Part shown: piece by piece, positions 47,687 to 56,085 of the stretch
Layout of the letters: each line of letters starts with the position of its first letter
Position numbering within the stretch: position 1 is the stretch's first letter
Source of the DNA: Psychromonas arctica DSM 14288
GTDB taxonomy: Bacteria > Pseudomonadota > Gammaproteobacteria > Enterobacterales > Psychromonadaceae
Length of the DNA stretch: 64,000 bases
Assembly (NCBI RefSeq): GCF_000482725.1
Contig: NZ_KI519482.1
Coordinates: 56,169-120,168 of the forward strand
Reading direction: 5' to 3'
Notes under the pieces: model-generated
Database searches by the model: none
Told to the model about the DNA's origin: nothing
Seen by the model: the letters and a program-made list of their open reading frames with translations, nothing else
Made by a program: the position numbers and the translations under genes

Positions 47687-48370
47687 TTAATGATCGTGTT
47701 TGTGGCTATGTTGAGGACTTTGACTGATATCAGATTGATGAGTCTGCTGTTTAGCCTCGGCTTGTTGTTTTTTCTCACTATTCGCTTGTTGAATTATTTG
47801 TTTCGCTGAGCTTAAAAATAACGTTGCTAAAAAGGCTGCAACGATTAAGTCAGGTAATGCACTTTCCGTGACCCATACGCCAGAGGCAGCAACTAATACG
47901 ACTAAATTACCAATCGCATCGTTGCGACTACATAACCAAACAGAGCGTATGTTGGCATCCCCATCTTTATATTTCATGAGTAATAAAACACTGACCACAT
48001 TAGCGATAAAAGCGAGAATAGCGATGCTGCCCATAATGGTTGCATCGGGGGTTTCTATGAACCAAAATTTGTAAAGTGTGGATGATAATACCCAAATAGC
48101 CATGGCTAATAAGCTAACACCTTTTAACCATGCGACACGGCTACGTAAAGATAATGATTTACCGATCACCCATAAGCTAATACCGTAGGTAAGCGTATCA
48201 CCTAAAAAATCCAAGGCATCGGCCTGTAATGCTTGAGAGTTTGATTTCACTCCCGCAAACATTTCCACAAAAAACATGATTGCATTGATCAGAATCACTG
48301 CCACTAATATTCGTTTATAGACAGGATCCATACCTGTAAAATCTGCCTTATGATTGCAACATCCTGCCAT
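47687..48370 (-). CDS. CDF family cation transporter
   Basis: 227 residues from ATG 48370 (MAGCCNHKADF); the longer frame to 48445 overlaps the promoter and is rejected. Five to six membrane spans from about residue 20 to 190. Metal-site motif in the second span region ADALDFLGD; the paired site in the fifth span reads NDAIGN, where canonical CDF proteins have H/DxxxD. Cysteines at the N-terminus (GCC) and a His-rich tail (HSHKHDH) may bind metal. It lies divergent from a MerR regulator and carries a MerR-type promoter, so metal-induced efflux is the likely role. Confidence 0.88.
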   Translation of the reverse strand: MAGCCNHKADFTGMDPVYKRILVAVILINAIMFFVEMFAGVKSNSQALQADALDFLGDTLTYGISLWVIGKSLSLRSRVAWLKGVSLLAMAIWVLSSTLYKFWFIETPDATIMGSIAILAFIANVVSVLLLMKYKDGDANIRSVWLCSRNDAIGNLVVLVAASGVWVTESALPDLIVAAFLATLFLSSAKQIIQQANSEKKQQAEAKQQTHQSDISQSPQHSHKHDH

Positions 48371-48410
48371 AAAATATACCTTATAGATTGTAAAATGATT
48401 ATATGAATAT

Positions 48411-48441
48411 AATATATAAGCTCTAGTAACTAGAGGTTCAA
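48411..48441 (-). promoter_or_regulatory. MerR-type promoter and operator of the cation transporter gene
   Basis: Read on the minus strand: -35 TTGAAC (48441-48436), a 19-base spacer (48435-48417) and -10 TATATT (48416-48411). The spacer contains the perfect palindrome CTCTAGTAACTAGAG at 48421-48435. A 19-base spacer with a centred dyad is the hallmark of promoters untwisted by MerR-family activators. The MerR gene starts about 40 bases away on the other strand. Confidence 0.85.
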
Positions 48442-48479
48442 GCATTTTATTTAATTATTTTAAAATATATAGGCATCAC

Positions 48480-48884
48480 ATGATTTATACGATTGGACAA
48501 TTAAGTAAAAAAACACAATGTAAAATACCTACCATTCGTTATTACGAAGAGATTGGGTTATTAGATAAAGCATTGCGCAGTGCTGGTAATCAACGGCAAT
48601 ATACAAGCTCACAATGCCAACGATTACATTTCATTCGCCACAGTCGTGCATTAGGCTTTAGTTTAGATGAAATTAGAGATCTACTGAACCTGAATGAATG
48701 TCATCAAGCTGATAAAGTAGCGATGAAACATTTAACAGATGTACGTAATAAAATAAAAAAATTACAGCATCTAGAACAAGAATTATTCATGATGATTAAT
48801 GACTGCCAGAACTCGATATCAGAAGATTGTCTAGTGTTAAAAAAATTGAATAGTATCGCAATAGAGGATGACGCAGACTTATAA
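48480..48884 (+). CDS. MerR family metal-responsive regulator (CadR/PbrR/ZntR-like)
   Basis: 134 residues. N-terminal winged helix-turn-helix (MIYTIGQLSKKTQCKIPTIRYYEEIGLL), then the dimerisation coiled coil (about 80-105). Metal-ligand cysteines at C74 (LNECHQAD), C109 and C117 (NDCQNSISEDC) match the layout of sensors for Cd, Pb or Zn, though the C-x7-C spacing lies between the CadR and PbrR patterns. It should activate the divergent CDF transporter by distorting the 19-base-spacer promoter when metal binds. Metal identity not determined. Confidence 0.92.
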   Translation: MIYTIGQLSKKTQCKIPTIRYYEEIGLLDKALRSAGNQRQYTSSQCQRLHFIRHSRALGFSLDEIRDLLNLNECHQADKVAMKHLTDVRNKIKKLQHLEQELFMMINDCQNSISEDCLVLKKLNSIAIEDDADL

Positions 48885-48974
48885 CTAGAAATGATCTACT
48901 CAGCCATTTAAATATTTGCTAAGTAACTGCTAAAAATATAAATTCTTAATTCAATATAAATACAGAGAATACAA

Positions 48975-49451
48975 ATGAAAAAACCGCAACGTGATATTAC
49001 CCTTCGATTTTTAGCTGAGACACAAGATGTTAACTTTGGAGGCAAAGTTCACGGTGGTGCTGTTATGAAATGGATCGATTTAGCTGCTTATGCCTGTGCT
49101 GCAGGGTGGAGTGGACGTTATTGTGTTACTGCTTATGCTGGCGGCATTCGTTTTGTTGCGCCAATTCATGTGGGGAGTTTGGTTGAAGTACTTGCAAAAG
49201 TCATTTATACCGGTAAATCATCGATGCACATTGCCTTAGAAGTGAATGCTTGTGATCCAAAATCACTGAATAAACGCACCACTACACATTGTATCGTGAT
49301 TATGGTGGCTGTTGATCAAAATGGTCAATCAGAGCAAGTGCCACAATGGATACCGGAAACAGAAGCTGATATTAAACAACATGATACAGCAATGAAACTA
49401 ATGGATATGCGTAAACAAATTGGCGAAGAAATGCAAATTTTTGTTGAGTAA
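48975..49451 (+). CDS. Acyl-CoA thioesterase (hotdog fold, YciA/BFIT-like)
   Basis: 158 residues. Hotdog-fold acyl-CoA thioesterase: the signature is DVNFGGKVHGGAVMKWIDLAAYACA, followed by FVAPIHVGSLVEVLAKVIYTGKSSM. The protein hydrolyses acyl-CoA in the cytoplasm; chain preference cannot be read. Start ATG 48975 behind an AGAGAA sequence. Single gene next to the MerR regulator, with no sign of co-regulation. Confidence 0.92.
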   Translation: MKKPQRDITLRFLAETQDVNFGGKVHGGAVMKWIDLAAYACAAGWSGRYCVTAYAGGIRFVAPIHVGSLVEVLAKVIYTGKSSMHIALEVNACDPKSLNKRTTTHCIVIMVAVDQNGQSEQVPQWIPETEADIKQHDTAMKLMDMRKQIGEEMQIFVE

Positions 49452-49683
49452 TCAATTGCTTTAAAGGTAATGAGCCAATTAAAATCCTTAGGTTAAATTT
49501 AGTTGGCTTATTACTTATTGCAAGTTTTGGTGGTAAAGATACTGAAATGAGAATGGTTAACAAATATTCGTTGTTTATGTGTAAATGTCATTAATAATTA
49601 CTGCCTGTTTTATCATCGATAAATAAGCTTAGATGGAATGAATAGGGTTTGTAAGACGAACTATAAAATGATGAGTATAAAAA

Positions 49684-49992
49684 ATGAAATTAGTATTCAG
49701 TAATGAAAATCACCTTATTGTTAATAATGTCAAAAACTTAATTGAAGCGCAATCGATCCAAGTATTTATCAAAAATGAATTTGCACAGGGTGCCTTAGGT
49801 GAGACTGCTGTATTTGATTGTTGGCCGGAAATTTGGGTGTATGATGATGCCGATTTTGAACAAGCAGAAGCTATTGCAAATGACGCACAATCTGAAAAAT
49901 CAGGTACTGATTGGATTTGTACAAAATGTAAAGAAACCAATGCGTCTTCTTTTGAAATTTGTTGGTATTGTCATTATGATAAAAGCCATTAA
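49684..49992 (+). CDS. DUF2007 domain protein with C-terminal zinc ribbon
   Basis: 102 residues. N-terminal DUF2007 (about 1-65), a GlnB-like small alpha/beta domain described as a putative signal-transducing module: KLVFSNENHLIVNNVKNLIEAQSIQVFIKNE, then LGETAVFDCWPEIWVYDDADFEQAEAI. A short zinc finger follows, DWICTKCKETNASSFEICWYCHYDK, with four cysteines in C-x2-C and C-x2-C pairs (RanBP2-like spacing). Function unknown; the finger suggests binding to protein or nucleic acid. Confidence 0.85.
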   Translation: MKLVFSNENHLIVNNVKNLIEAQSIQVFIKNEFAQGALGETAVFDCWPEIWVYDDADFEQAEAIANDAQSEKSGTDWICTKCKETNASSFEICWYCHYDKSH

Positions 49993-50093
49993 AGTAAATA
50001 TTCAATGAATTTTTCAAGTGGCTGTTTTATAGATTATTTATTTGTAAATAATCGCTTTATAAGTCACCGCTCTACAAACAACTATTTCGAAAA

Positions 50094-50522
50094 ATGACGA
50101 TGCTAAATACAACCATTCCACAAGTTATCAAGCTAAACTGGCAACAAACAATCCCCGTTCGCCATCAGGTCCTTTGGCCTAACGAAGCACCTGAATTTTG
50201 TCAGGTAGAAAGTGATGCTGAAGCATTGCATTTCGGCGTGATCTTAAATGAGAAGATAATTTGTGTAGCCTCACTTTACCTTGAAAAAAATACAGCGCGA
50301 TTGAGGAAATTTGCAACGCTTGAACATTACCAAGGGAGGGGGATCGGCTCATTAATGTTAAATTACCTGATTGATGCATTAAAAATGCTTGATATAAACT
50401 ATTTATGGTTTGATGCAAGAGCCTCTGCATTACCCTTTTATCAGCGTTTTGGTTGTACCCAAAGTGGTGATATTTTCTATAAAAATACCGTTGCGTATTA
50501 CAAAATGCATATTCATCTTTAA
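50094..50522 (+). CDS. GNAT family N-acetyltransferase
   Basis: 142 residues (a second ATG two codons in is equally possible). GNAT fold with acetyl-CoA motif A in LRKFATLEHYQGRGIGSLMLNYLID and motif B ASALPFYQRFGCTQSGD. VRHQVLWPNEAPEFC at the N-terminus is typical of small-molecule or ElaA-like acetyltransferases. Substrate unknown. Cytoplasmic. It directly precedes a decayed gene. Confidence 0.87.
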   Translation: MTMLNTTIPQVIKLNWQQTIPVRHQVLWPNEAPEFCQVESDAEALHFGVILNEKIICVASLYLEKNTARLRKFATLEHYQGRGIGSLMLNYLIDALKMLDINYLWFDARASALPFYQRFGCTQSGDIFYKNTVAYYKMHIHL

Positions 50523-50680
50523 GATAAATTTTGCTCGTCAATTGTAAGCTCTCGCACGCATATCATGTGTAATTGACTTATATATCTATTTATTGTGCTA
50601 AAAATGTCATCAAGCTGCATGATGGCAATATCAATGAACTTAATCGTGCTTTTGTCTATTCACTTATTCTTTTTATATTA

Positions 50681-51382
50681 ATGAGCATTCTTGCCTATGG
50701 AATCGCTGGGATTTCAAGATCACCACGTTGGGTCGAATATGGTGCATAAGTGCTAGCCATGGTGGTGGGGGAACTCAGTTGGGTTATTAGGTTTTAAACA
50801 TCAATCTATGTCGCATTTATCAGGGACTGCTACTTTGTTAGGCTCTGGCATAATTAATTCAGTATTTTATGATTTTATATTCTGCAATTATTATTCTGAG
50901 TTTTATTGCTGGCTCGGCTATTTCTGGCTACTTTCTTACGTGGCCGTGCATTAATTTTAGGTCGACATTATAGTGGATTACCGGTGTTAAAAGCGGCTTT
51001 TCTTTTAGTCGGTGCAGTTTATAGTAGGTGCAGTTTATTTTTATGACTTGATTCATTGAATGGTCATTATTTAGCTTCGGCTGCATGTGGTTTGCAAAAT
51101 GTGCAAGCGACAACCTATAGTGACGCCGTGATCTGTATAACACATGTCACGGGTATCTTTACCGATTTAGCGGTCATGATTGGTGCTAAGTTTAGAGTTG
51201 AACCGTTTGATAAAAGAAAAGGATTGTTAGTAAGCTTAATTATCGCTGGTTTTATTGTTGGTGGGTCATTGGGTGCGTAGCTATTTGAGTTATTTAAGTT
51301 TCAGGCCTTATATATTCCAGCTTTAATATGTGTATTACTTGCTCTTCCATATTCACTTTATAACGCAAAGCCAGCTAATTAA
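50681..51382 (+). pseudogene. DUF1275 (YoaK) family membrane protein, broken
   Basis: Pieces of one DUF1275 protein are spread over several frames. SRSPRWVEYGA is followed by an in-frame TAA (about 50747). After a shift comes GNSVGLLGFKHQSMSHLSGTATLLGSG (about 50770-50850). Then IILSFIAGSAISGY and, after another shift, LRGRALILGRHYSGLPVLKAAFLLVGAVY (about 50935-51022). A 16-base tandem duplication changes the frame again, then LNGHYLASAACGLQNVQATTYSDAVICITHVTGIFTDL (from about 51056). A TAG at 51278-51280 interrupts before LFELFKFQALYIPALICVLLALPYSLYNAKPAN ending at 51382. The many lesions mean it cannot make the full protein. Confidence 0.8.
51007..51038 (+). repeat. 16-base tandem duplication inside the DUF1275 pseudogene
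   Basis: AGTCGGTGCAGTTTAT (51007-51022) is followed directly by AGTAGGTGCAGTTTAT (51023-51038), one mismatch in 16. Because 16 is not a multiple of three it shifts the reading frame, one of the lesions that inactivated the gene. Confidence 0.9.
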
Positions 51383-51635
51383 AAAATAATCACTTTTTGA
51401 AAAAAGCTAAGATTGTAGTCATATATTTATTTGAAATTTTTAGCGTTAAGAACGACTAAGCGTAGGTTCTTGACCAATCACTGAATGTAAACTAAATTTT
51501 TGTCGTTGTGATCAGCGAATGGAATTCACTGTCATGCTTTGATAATGTTATTTGATAGGATTCCAATATGTGTCGAAAGTATAAAGTCACTATCAAGCTC
51601 GTCCTAATTGGTTAACTAGGAATTTACTTACCTTA

Positions 51636-53219
51636 ATGAAAAATAATGTTTCAATGAAAACGATTACCTTTAAACAGTTGCAACTCCGCTTGTTGCTGTT
51701 TCTATTTGTTTTATTTACTAGTGCAGTTTTTAGTTATCGCCATTTTATTGAATTACCGCATTTAAAACAGAGTATCAGTAAATTGTCTGAAAGAGAGCTA
51801 GATACTTTAACTTATGGAATTAAGAGTAAATTGGATTTACTCTTCCGCGTTAACTTTGATTATGCTGTTTGGACATCAACCTATGAATTTATTCGCACTC
51901 TAGATCAAGAATATATTGAAGAAAATACAGTTGATAATACATTTTTCAGCCTAGGGATAGATGGTATTTTTTATTTAGATGAAAATCTTAAACCTATTTT
52001 TACAAAGGGTTTCCATCACACTAAACGTATAGATCTTAAATTTTCATTCTATGAATTCGATAAATACCCTGTTAATGCAATGATCTTTCCTGAGCCGATT
52101 ATTAGTAATGGAGCACCTAATAAACTTGGTTTTATTAATACTCAACATGGGCCGGCTATGTTTAGTACAACGCAAATTAGAGATTCGCACATGAATGGTG
52201 AAAATCGAGGTTATTTGGTCATGATACAATTGTTGGAGAAGCCTTTTATCACTGACTTATCACGAATCACTTTAACTGAAATTAACTATCAATCTCCAAT
52301 AAACAACATACCTGATTCAGATTTAATTAGTTGGGGTGTAAAACCTGAACAAATAACAATATCACCGTTCAGTTATATTGTGTTAGAGGATGCTAAAGGT
52401 AAGGCCGTTTCTATATTAAAAATGAAGCATGCGATTGGTAAAATACCAAATTTAATTAATCAACAAAGTGTCTTCTTTACTGCACTTATTAGTGTGTTGA
52501 TTTATTTGGTTTACCTTGTTTTAGTGATGACTATTATTGATCCTGTAAAAAAGCTAGCAAAGGAAATAAAAGAGCGAGAAGGTATCCAAAAATTCTGTCC
52601 ATTAAATGAGTCATTTATTGTAGCTGAGCTAGCTTTAGTGTCTCAAAATGTCAATAAATTGATGTTGACAGTGCAGGAGCAAAATAAAATTTTATCGGAG
52701 CAAGCCAATACCGATCCTTTGACTAAAATATTAAATCGTCGTGGGTTGATCAATGCTTTAGAAATACACAAAAAACTCTGTATTCGTAACAATATTACTT
52801 TCACAGTTGTTATGGCAGATATCGACCATTTCAAAGCTTATAACGATGCATTAGGCCATATACAAGGTGATGTAGCTTTGAGCTCTGTAGCTGACATGCT
52901 TAATCAAGAATGTCATCGTAGCACTGATATTTGTGCGCGTTATGGCGGAGAAGAGTTTGTGCTGCTGCTGACGGGAATATCCAGCGAGGATTTGGATAAG
53001 AAGCTGAACCATATAATAAATAAAATACAGCAACTCGCTATACCACACCCAGACTCTCCAACCGCTGATTATATTACAGTCAGTATGGGAGCAGTTACTA
53101 TTAAACCGACTGAGATCGTCGATTTTGATATCGCATTAAGTGCCGTATTTAAAATTGCAGATAATGCCATGTACCAAGCAAAACACTCGGGACGTAACTG
53201 CTTTGTGGTGAGGGAATGA
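51636..53219 (+). CDS. CHASE4-like sensor diguanylate cyclase (GGDEF)
   Basis: 527 residues (ATG 51654 is an alternative start). Membrane span at about 18-35, a large periplasmic sensor domain (about 40-278) resembling CHASE4 (DLLFRVNFDYAVWTSTYEFI, NTFFSLGIDGIFYLDEN), a second span at about 279-302, a short HAMP-like linker, and a GGDEF domain from about 355. The active site is GGEEF at 437-441 with DIDHFK at 395-400; the I-site RSTD is at 428-431. It should make c-di-GMP in response to an outside signal. It is close to a PilZ receptor gene at 54031. Confidence 0.9.
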   Translation: MKNNVSMKTITFKQLQLRLLLFLFVLFTSAVFSYRHFIELPHLKQSISKLSERELDTLTYGIKSKLDLLFRVNFDYAVWTSTYEFIRTLDQEYIEENTVDNTFFSLGIDGIFYLDENLKPIFTKGFHHTKRIDLKFSFYEFDKYPVNAMIFPEPIISNGAPNKLGFINTQHGPAMFSTTQIRDSHMNGENRGYLVMIQLLEKPFITDLSRITLTEINYQSPINNIPDSDLISWGVKPEQITISPFSYIVLEDAKGKAVSILKMKHAIGKIPNLINQQSVFFTALISVLIYLVYLVLVMTIIDPVKKLAKEIKEREGIQKFCPLNESFIVAELALVSQNVNKLMLTVQEQNKILSEQANTDPLTKILNRRGLINALEIHKKLCIRNNITFTVVMADIDHFKAYNDALGHIQGDVALSSVADMLNQECHRSTDICARYGGEEFVLLLTGISSEDLDKKLNHIINKIQQLAIPHPDSPTADYITVSMGAVTIKPTEIVDFDIALSAVFKIADNAMYQAKHSGRNCFVVRE

Positions 53220-53331
53220 GTAACAAATTTCACATTGAAGCTGCTTAATTAATATTCGCAGTCGTCAATGCTAAGTTATCTGATGTAAGGAAGTAAATGT
53301 TAACCATCACCAATGTTGCTTATGGCCAGTA

Positions 53332-53643
53332 TTAATCACTAAATCCTTGATGAATGAACTGCTGTCTTAATTGCACAAAGTTCTCCTCTGTACATTGTAA
53401 AAATTGCATCGCAAAGTTATATCCCTCAGGTTTAAATTTATCAAGCTTTGCTAATTCATATTCATTCATAATGATATGCATCGCTTCTTGTACTAGCTCT
53501 GCTTCATCTTCACCAATCAAGGTTTCTGGTGGATCGAAGTGTGTCACCATCCAGTCTTGAAGTTGTGCATTATCAATTTCGCTTTGTTCCCATAAGGTCA
53601 GGGTATCAATCAGCTGTTGTTTTGTGACAATAGGTTGAGTCAT
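53332..53643 (-). CDS. Hypothetical acidic protein, about 103 residues
   Basis: Begun at the ATG at 53643 (MTQPIV), which has a GAGAGATA-type ribosome site; the longer frame to 53691 lacks one. No recognised family. It is soluble, acidic in the middle (GEDEAELVQEAMHIIMNEYE), with one cysteine and a tryptophan-containing helix (LTLWEQSEIDNAQLQDWMV). No membrane span or signal peptide. Stands alone between a GGDEF gene and a PilZ gene on the opposite strand. Likely real given length and ribosome site. Confidence 0.6.
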   Translation of the reverse strand: MTQPIVTKQQLIDTLTLWEQSEIDNAQLQDWMVTHFDPPETLIGEDEAELVQEAMHIIMNEYELAKLDKFKPEGYNFAMQFLQCTEENFVQLRQQFIHQGFSD

Positions 53644-54030
53644 TGGATATCTCTCTGCTGGTATTGAATAGTAGTGATTAATGTTGATCATAACTGATCA
53701 TAGGCGGGATAACTAGTTGCTGATCATGACGATCCCATTTTACCAAGCCTGAAAAGGGGCAAAATGGGTGGTTGTGTAAGGTGTTGAATAGTTAATAATG
53801 CTTTAATACACTTATTTATGATTTATATCGTATTTAAATCTCTATTATCTAAGGAACTATTTTGCGCAAATGGGTTTTTTAGGCATAATTAATGACTATC
53901 TTTTACTGACACATCACTTTCACCTGAGTCTCTTCTGTAGAACAGACTTAATTTGTTCAGGATCGATAATAAGTGATTGAATAGAATGATTAATTGATGA
54001 AACAGTAACAATAAAAATGAAGGGATGCTA
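53644..54030. other. Intergenic region with an imperfect hairpin
   Basis: About 390 bases between divergent genes. CCCATTTT (53734-53741) pairs with AAAATGGG (53761-53768), enclosing a smaller GCCT-GAAA-AGGGGC hairpin. No T tract follows. The rest is AT-rich and should contain the promoters of both neighbours; no clear consensus pair stands out. Confidence 0.45.
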
Positions 54031-54726
54031 GTGGCAGAAATAGATAATAGGGAGTTTATCCGCTTGAACCAAGTGAATTGTGGGGAACTTGTACATTTAC
54101 AAATTATTACCGCCACTAAACCGATACGTTTAAAAACACGTCTAATTGGTGTTGATCCTAATATGTCGGTTATTTTGGCATTTGGCAACGATGCTACTTG
54201 GGAAAAAGCGGCGCCTCATATTAAAGAATCAAAAGACGTTATCGTTCGCTTTATGAATAATGAAGATCAACAAGCTAGTGTGATTGCATTCCGATCTTCA
54301 ATACAAAAAATAATGACTATTGCAGGGCGTTGGTTAGTTTTAGACTATCCTAAAGCGATTGAATCTGCTGAATTACGTCAACATCTTAGAGTCGCTGTAA
54401 AAATAGAAGCATCTTTACTAGATAGTGATGCTAACTCAGTTCTGGTAGCAGGTGTTTTAAGTGATATTTCTATTCAAGGTTGTGCTTTTATTACTCGTCA
54501 AAAAGAAGCATTAGACCTACATAACTTATACCGTCTGTCGATCACCTTTGAAGATGAAAGCGTTGGTAGTAGTGCTGATAAAAGTATTCAGCTATCTGTG
54601 GCTTTAAAAAATATTCAAACATCAATTGCTAATGGCCATACACAGTATGGGCTTGCTTTTATGACCCCAGAAAAAGAGACCAAACTAAGTATTCAAAAAT
54701 TACTTTTACACCATTTACAAAAATAG
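54031..54726 (+). CDS. PilZ domain c-di-GMP receptor, YcgR-like
   Basis: 231 residues from GTG 54031, six bases after GAAGGG; an ATG at 54025 directly abuts that site and is less likely. N-terminal YcgR-like beta domain (about 1-115) with LNQVNCGELVHLQIITATKPIRLKTRLIGVDP, then a PilZ domain with RQHLRVAVKIEA (RxxxR) and SDISIQGCAF (D-x-S-x-x-G). These residues bind c-di-GMP. YcgR-type proteins slow flagellar motors, but no flagellar gene lies nearby, so the target is open. The CHASE4/GGDEF gene is about 0.8 kb upstream. Confidence 0.88.
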   Translation: MAEIDNREFIRLNQVNCGELVHLQIITATKPIRLKTRLIGVDPNMSVILAFGNDATWEKAAPHIKESKDVIVRFMNNEDQQASVIAFRSSIQKIMTIAGRWLVLDYPKAIESAELRQHLRVAVKIEASLLDSDANSVLVAGVLSDISIQGCAFITRQKEALDLHNLYRLSITFEDESVGSSADKSIQLSVALKNIQTSIANGHTQYGLAFMTPEKETKLSIQKLLLHHLQK

Positions 54727-54832
54727 CATTAGTTCTATCAATTACTATTTCTTGCTGTATCGCTATGCTGATACAGCTTAAATTAAAAATAGTTAAGCTG
54801 AAGTCACTCATTATTTTAATACAGGGAAGTTT

Positions 54833-55819
54833 ATGACCTATTTTATTATATTAATCGTCAGCCTATTCACGATGCCGGCGATTGCTTCAAGCCAGGAACT
54901 TGATTATTTTGGTGGTAGCTTTGAAAACGATCTCTTTTTTGATGACGATGGAGGCTATAGTAATGGTTTGATGGTGAACTGGGGATATTATGATATCGAT
55001 GCCCTAGACAGTGATAGCTTGCCTAATTGGATCGCATATTTAACGGATAGAACATATTTAAGCTCCCTAGCAAATAGACAATACGCAATTCATTACAATC
55101 TTGGTCACTTTATTCAAACACCTGTCGATATTAAACAAACCACGCTCATTGAAGAAGATGCTCCCTATGTTGGTCTTCTAGCTTGGGAAGTCAATATACT
55201 TGCTTATAATCAATCTATTATCGATGACCTCAGCTTAACAATTGGCATTGTAGGTCCTGCAGCTGGTGCCAAAGAGCTACAAAAGTCGGTCCATGAACAA
55301 CTCAGTGCCAATCAGCCCATGGGCTGGGATAATCAAATAGATAATGAAGTTGTTGTAAGGTTACAACTAAAGCGCTTATGGCGTAATGCTAGCGTTGACC
55401 TTGGAAGTTCTGAGATTGATTTTATTTCTGGCCTTAGTGCAGGGGTTGGGAACTTATTATCCGATGCAAGTGTTGGTGTTGGAGTTCGTTGGGGACAGCA
55501 ATTACAATCGAGCTTTGCTTCGAGCACGCCTTTTCCGATACAGCAATTAAAAGGGCAAACACCCAATGCAACTGGTTGGTATATATTTGCTAATTTATCA
55601 GGTTCTTATGTATTAAATGATATTTTCATCGATGGTAATACTTTTAACAGTAGCCATCATGTTAATTTAATTCATTTGCAAACTGCAGCAACAGTCGGTG
55701 CGGTGTTTAATATTTCTCATTGGAACTTGATGTATAGCCTGACCTATTCTTCCGACCAATATAAAGATCAGTCGGAAGATAGCCGTTTTGGTACACTTTC
55801 AGCGGCCTATCATTTCTAA
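54833..55819 (+). CDS. LpxR family lipid A deacylase-like outer-membrane protein (DUF2219)
   Basis: 328 residues with a signal peptide of about 19 residues (MTYFIILIVSLFTMPAIAS). Beta-barrel pattern with aromatic ends, finishing in SAAYHF, the terminal phenylalanine used for outer-membrane assembly. SFENDLFFDDDGGYSNGL is the LpxR signature containing the catalytic asparagine/aspartate and serine region, and QPMGWDNQIDNEVV is a second signature. The family removes 3'-acyloxyacyl chains from lipid A or is lipid-A-related. AGGGAAG ribosome site. Enzyme activity is inferred. Confidence 0.88.
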   Translation: MTYFIILIVSLFTMPAIASSQELDYFGGSFENDLFFDDDGGYSNGLMVNWGYYDIDALDSDSLPNWIAYLTDRTYLSSLANRQYAIHYNLGHFIQTPVDIKQTTLIEEDAPYVGLLAWEVNILAYNQSIIDDLSLTIGIVGPAAGAKELQKSVHEQLSANQPMGWDNQIDNEVVVRLQLKRLWRNASVDLGSSEIDFISGLSAGVGNLLSDASVGVGVRWGQQLQSSFASSTPFPIQQLKGQTPNATGWYIFANLSGSYVLNDIFIDGNTFNSSHHVNLIHLQTAATVGAVFNISHWNLMYSLTYSSDQYKDQSEDSRFGTLSAAYHF

Positions 55820-55994
55820 TAAATTAGTGGTTTTTGAGCTTTGCCGTTTAAATTTTATTCACCACAATGTTGTTTTGATCGAGGCGGATAAAGTGAAGCC
55901 TACTCATTCTAAGCAAATTTTATCCAACAAAGAGCATAACGCCTTGTGGTGAACCCGTAGAGCAACGTTTGCTGACTATTTCTACTGCATTTTC

Positions 55995-56024
55995 GCTTAT
56001 TTGTGGGGATAACCACAAATAAGC
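55995..56024. promoter_or_regulatory. Perfect 12-base inverted repeat near convergent gene ends
   Basis: GCTTATTTGTGG (55995-56006) and CCACAAATAAGC (56013-56024) pair perfectly with a six-base loop. It lies between the ends of the LpxR-like and ggt genes. There is no T tract on either strand, so termination is uncertain. A second perfect palindrome, TGCAACGCGTTGCA, is at 56045-56058. Confidence 0.55.
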
Positions 56025-56085
56025 TCAGTCTTGTATAAAAAGCCTGCAACGCGTTGCAAAAATAAGCTTGAAAGATAAACAGCCG

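Noticed and set aside
50600..50680. Upstream extension of the DUF1275 protein
   Set aside because: The open stretch is hydrophobic but does not look like the usual short DUF1275 N-terminus; it may be unrelated debris, so the pseudogene start was set at 50681.
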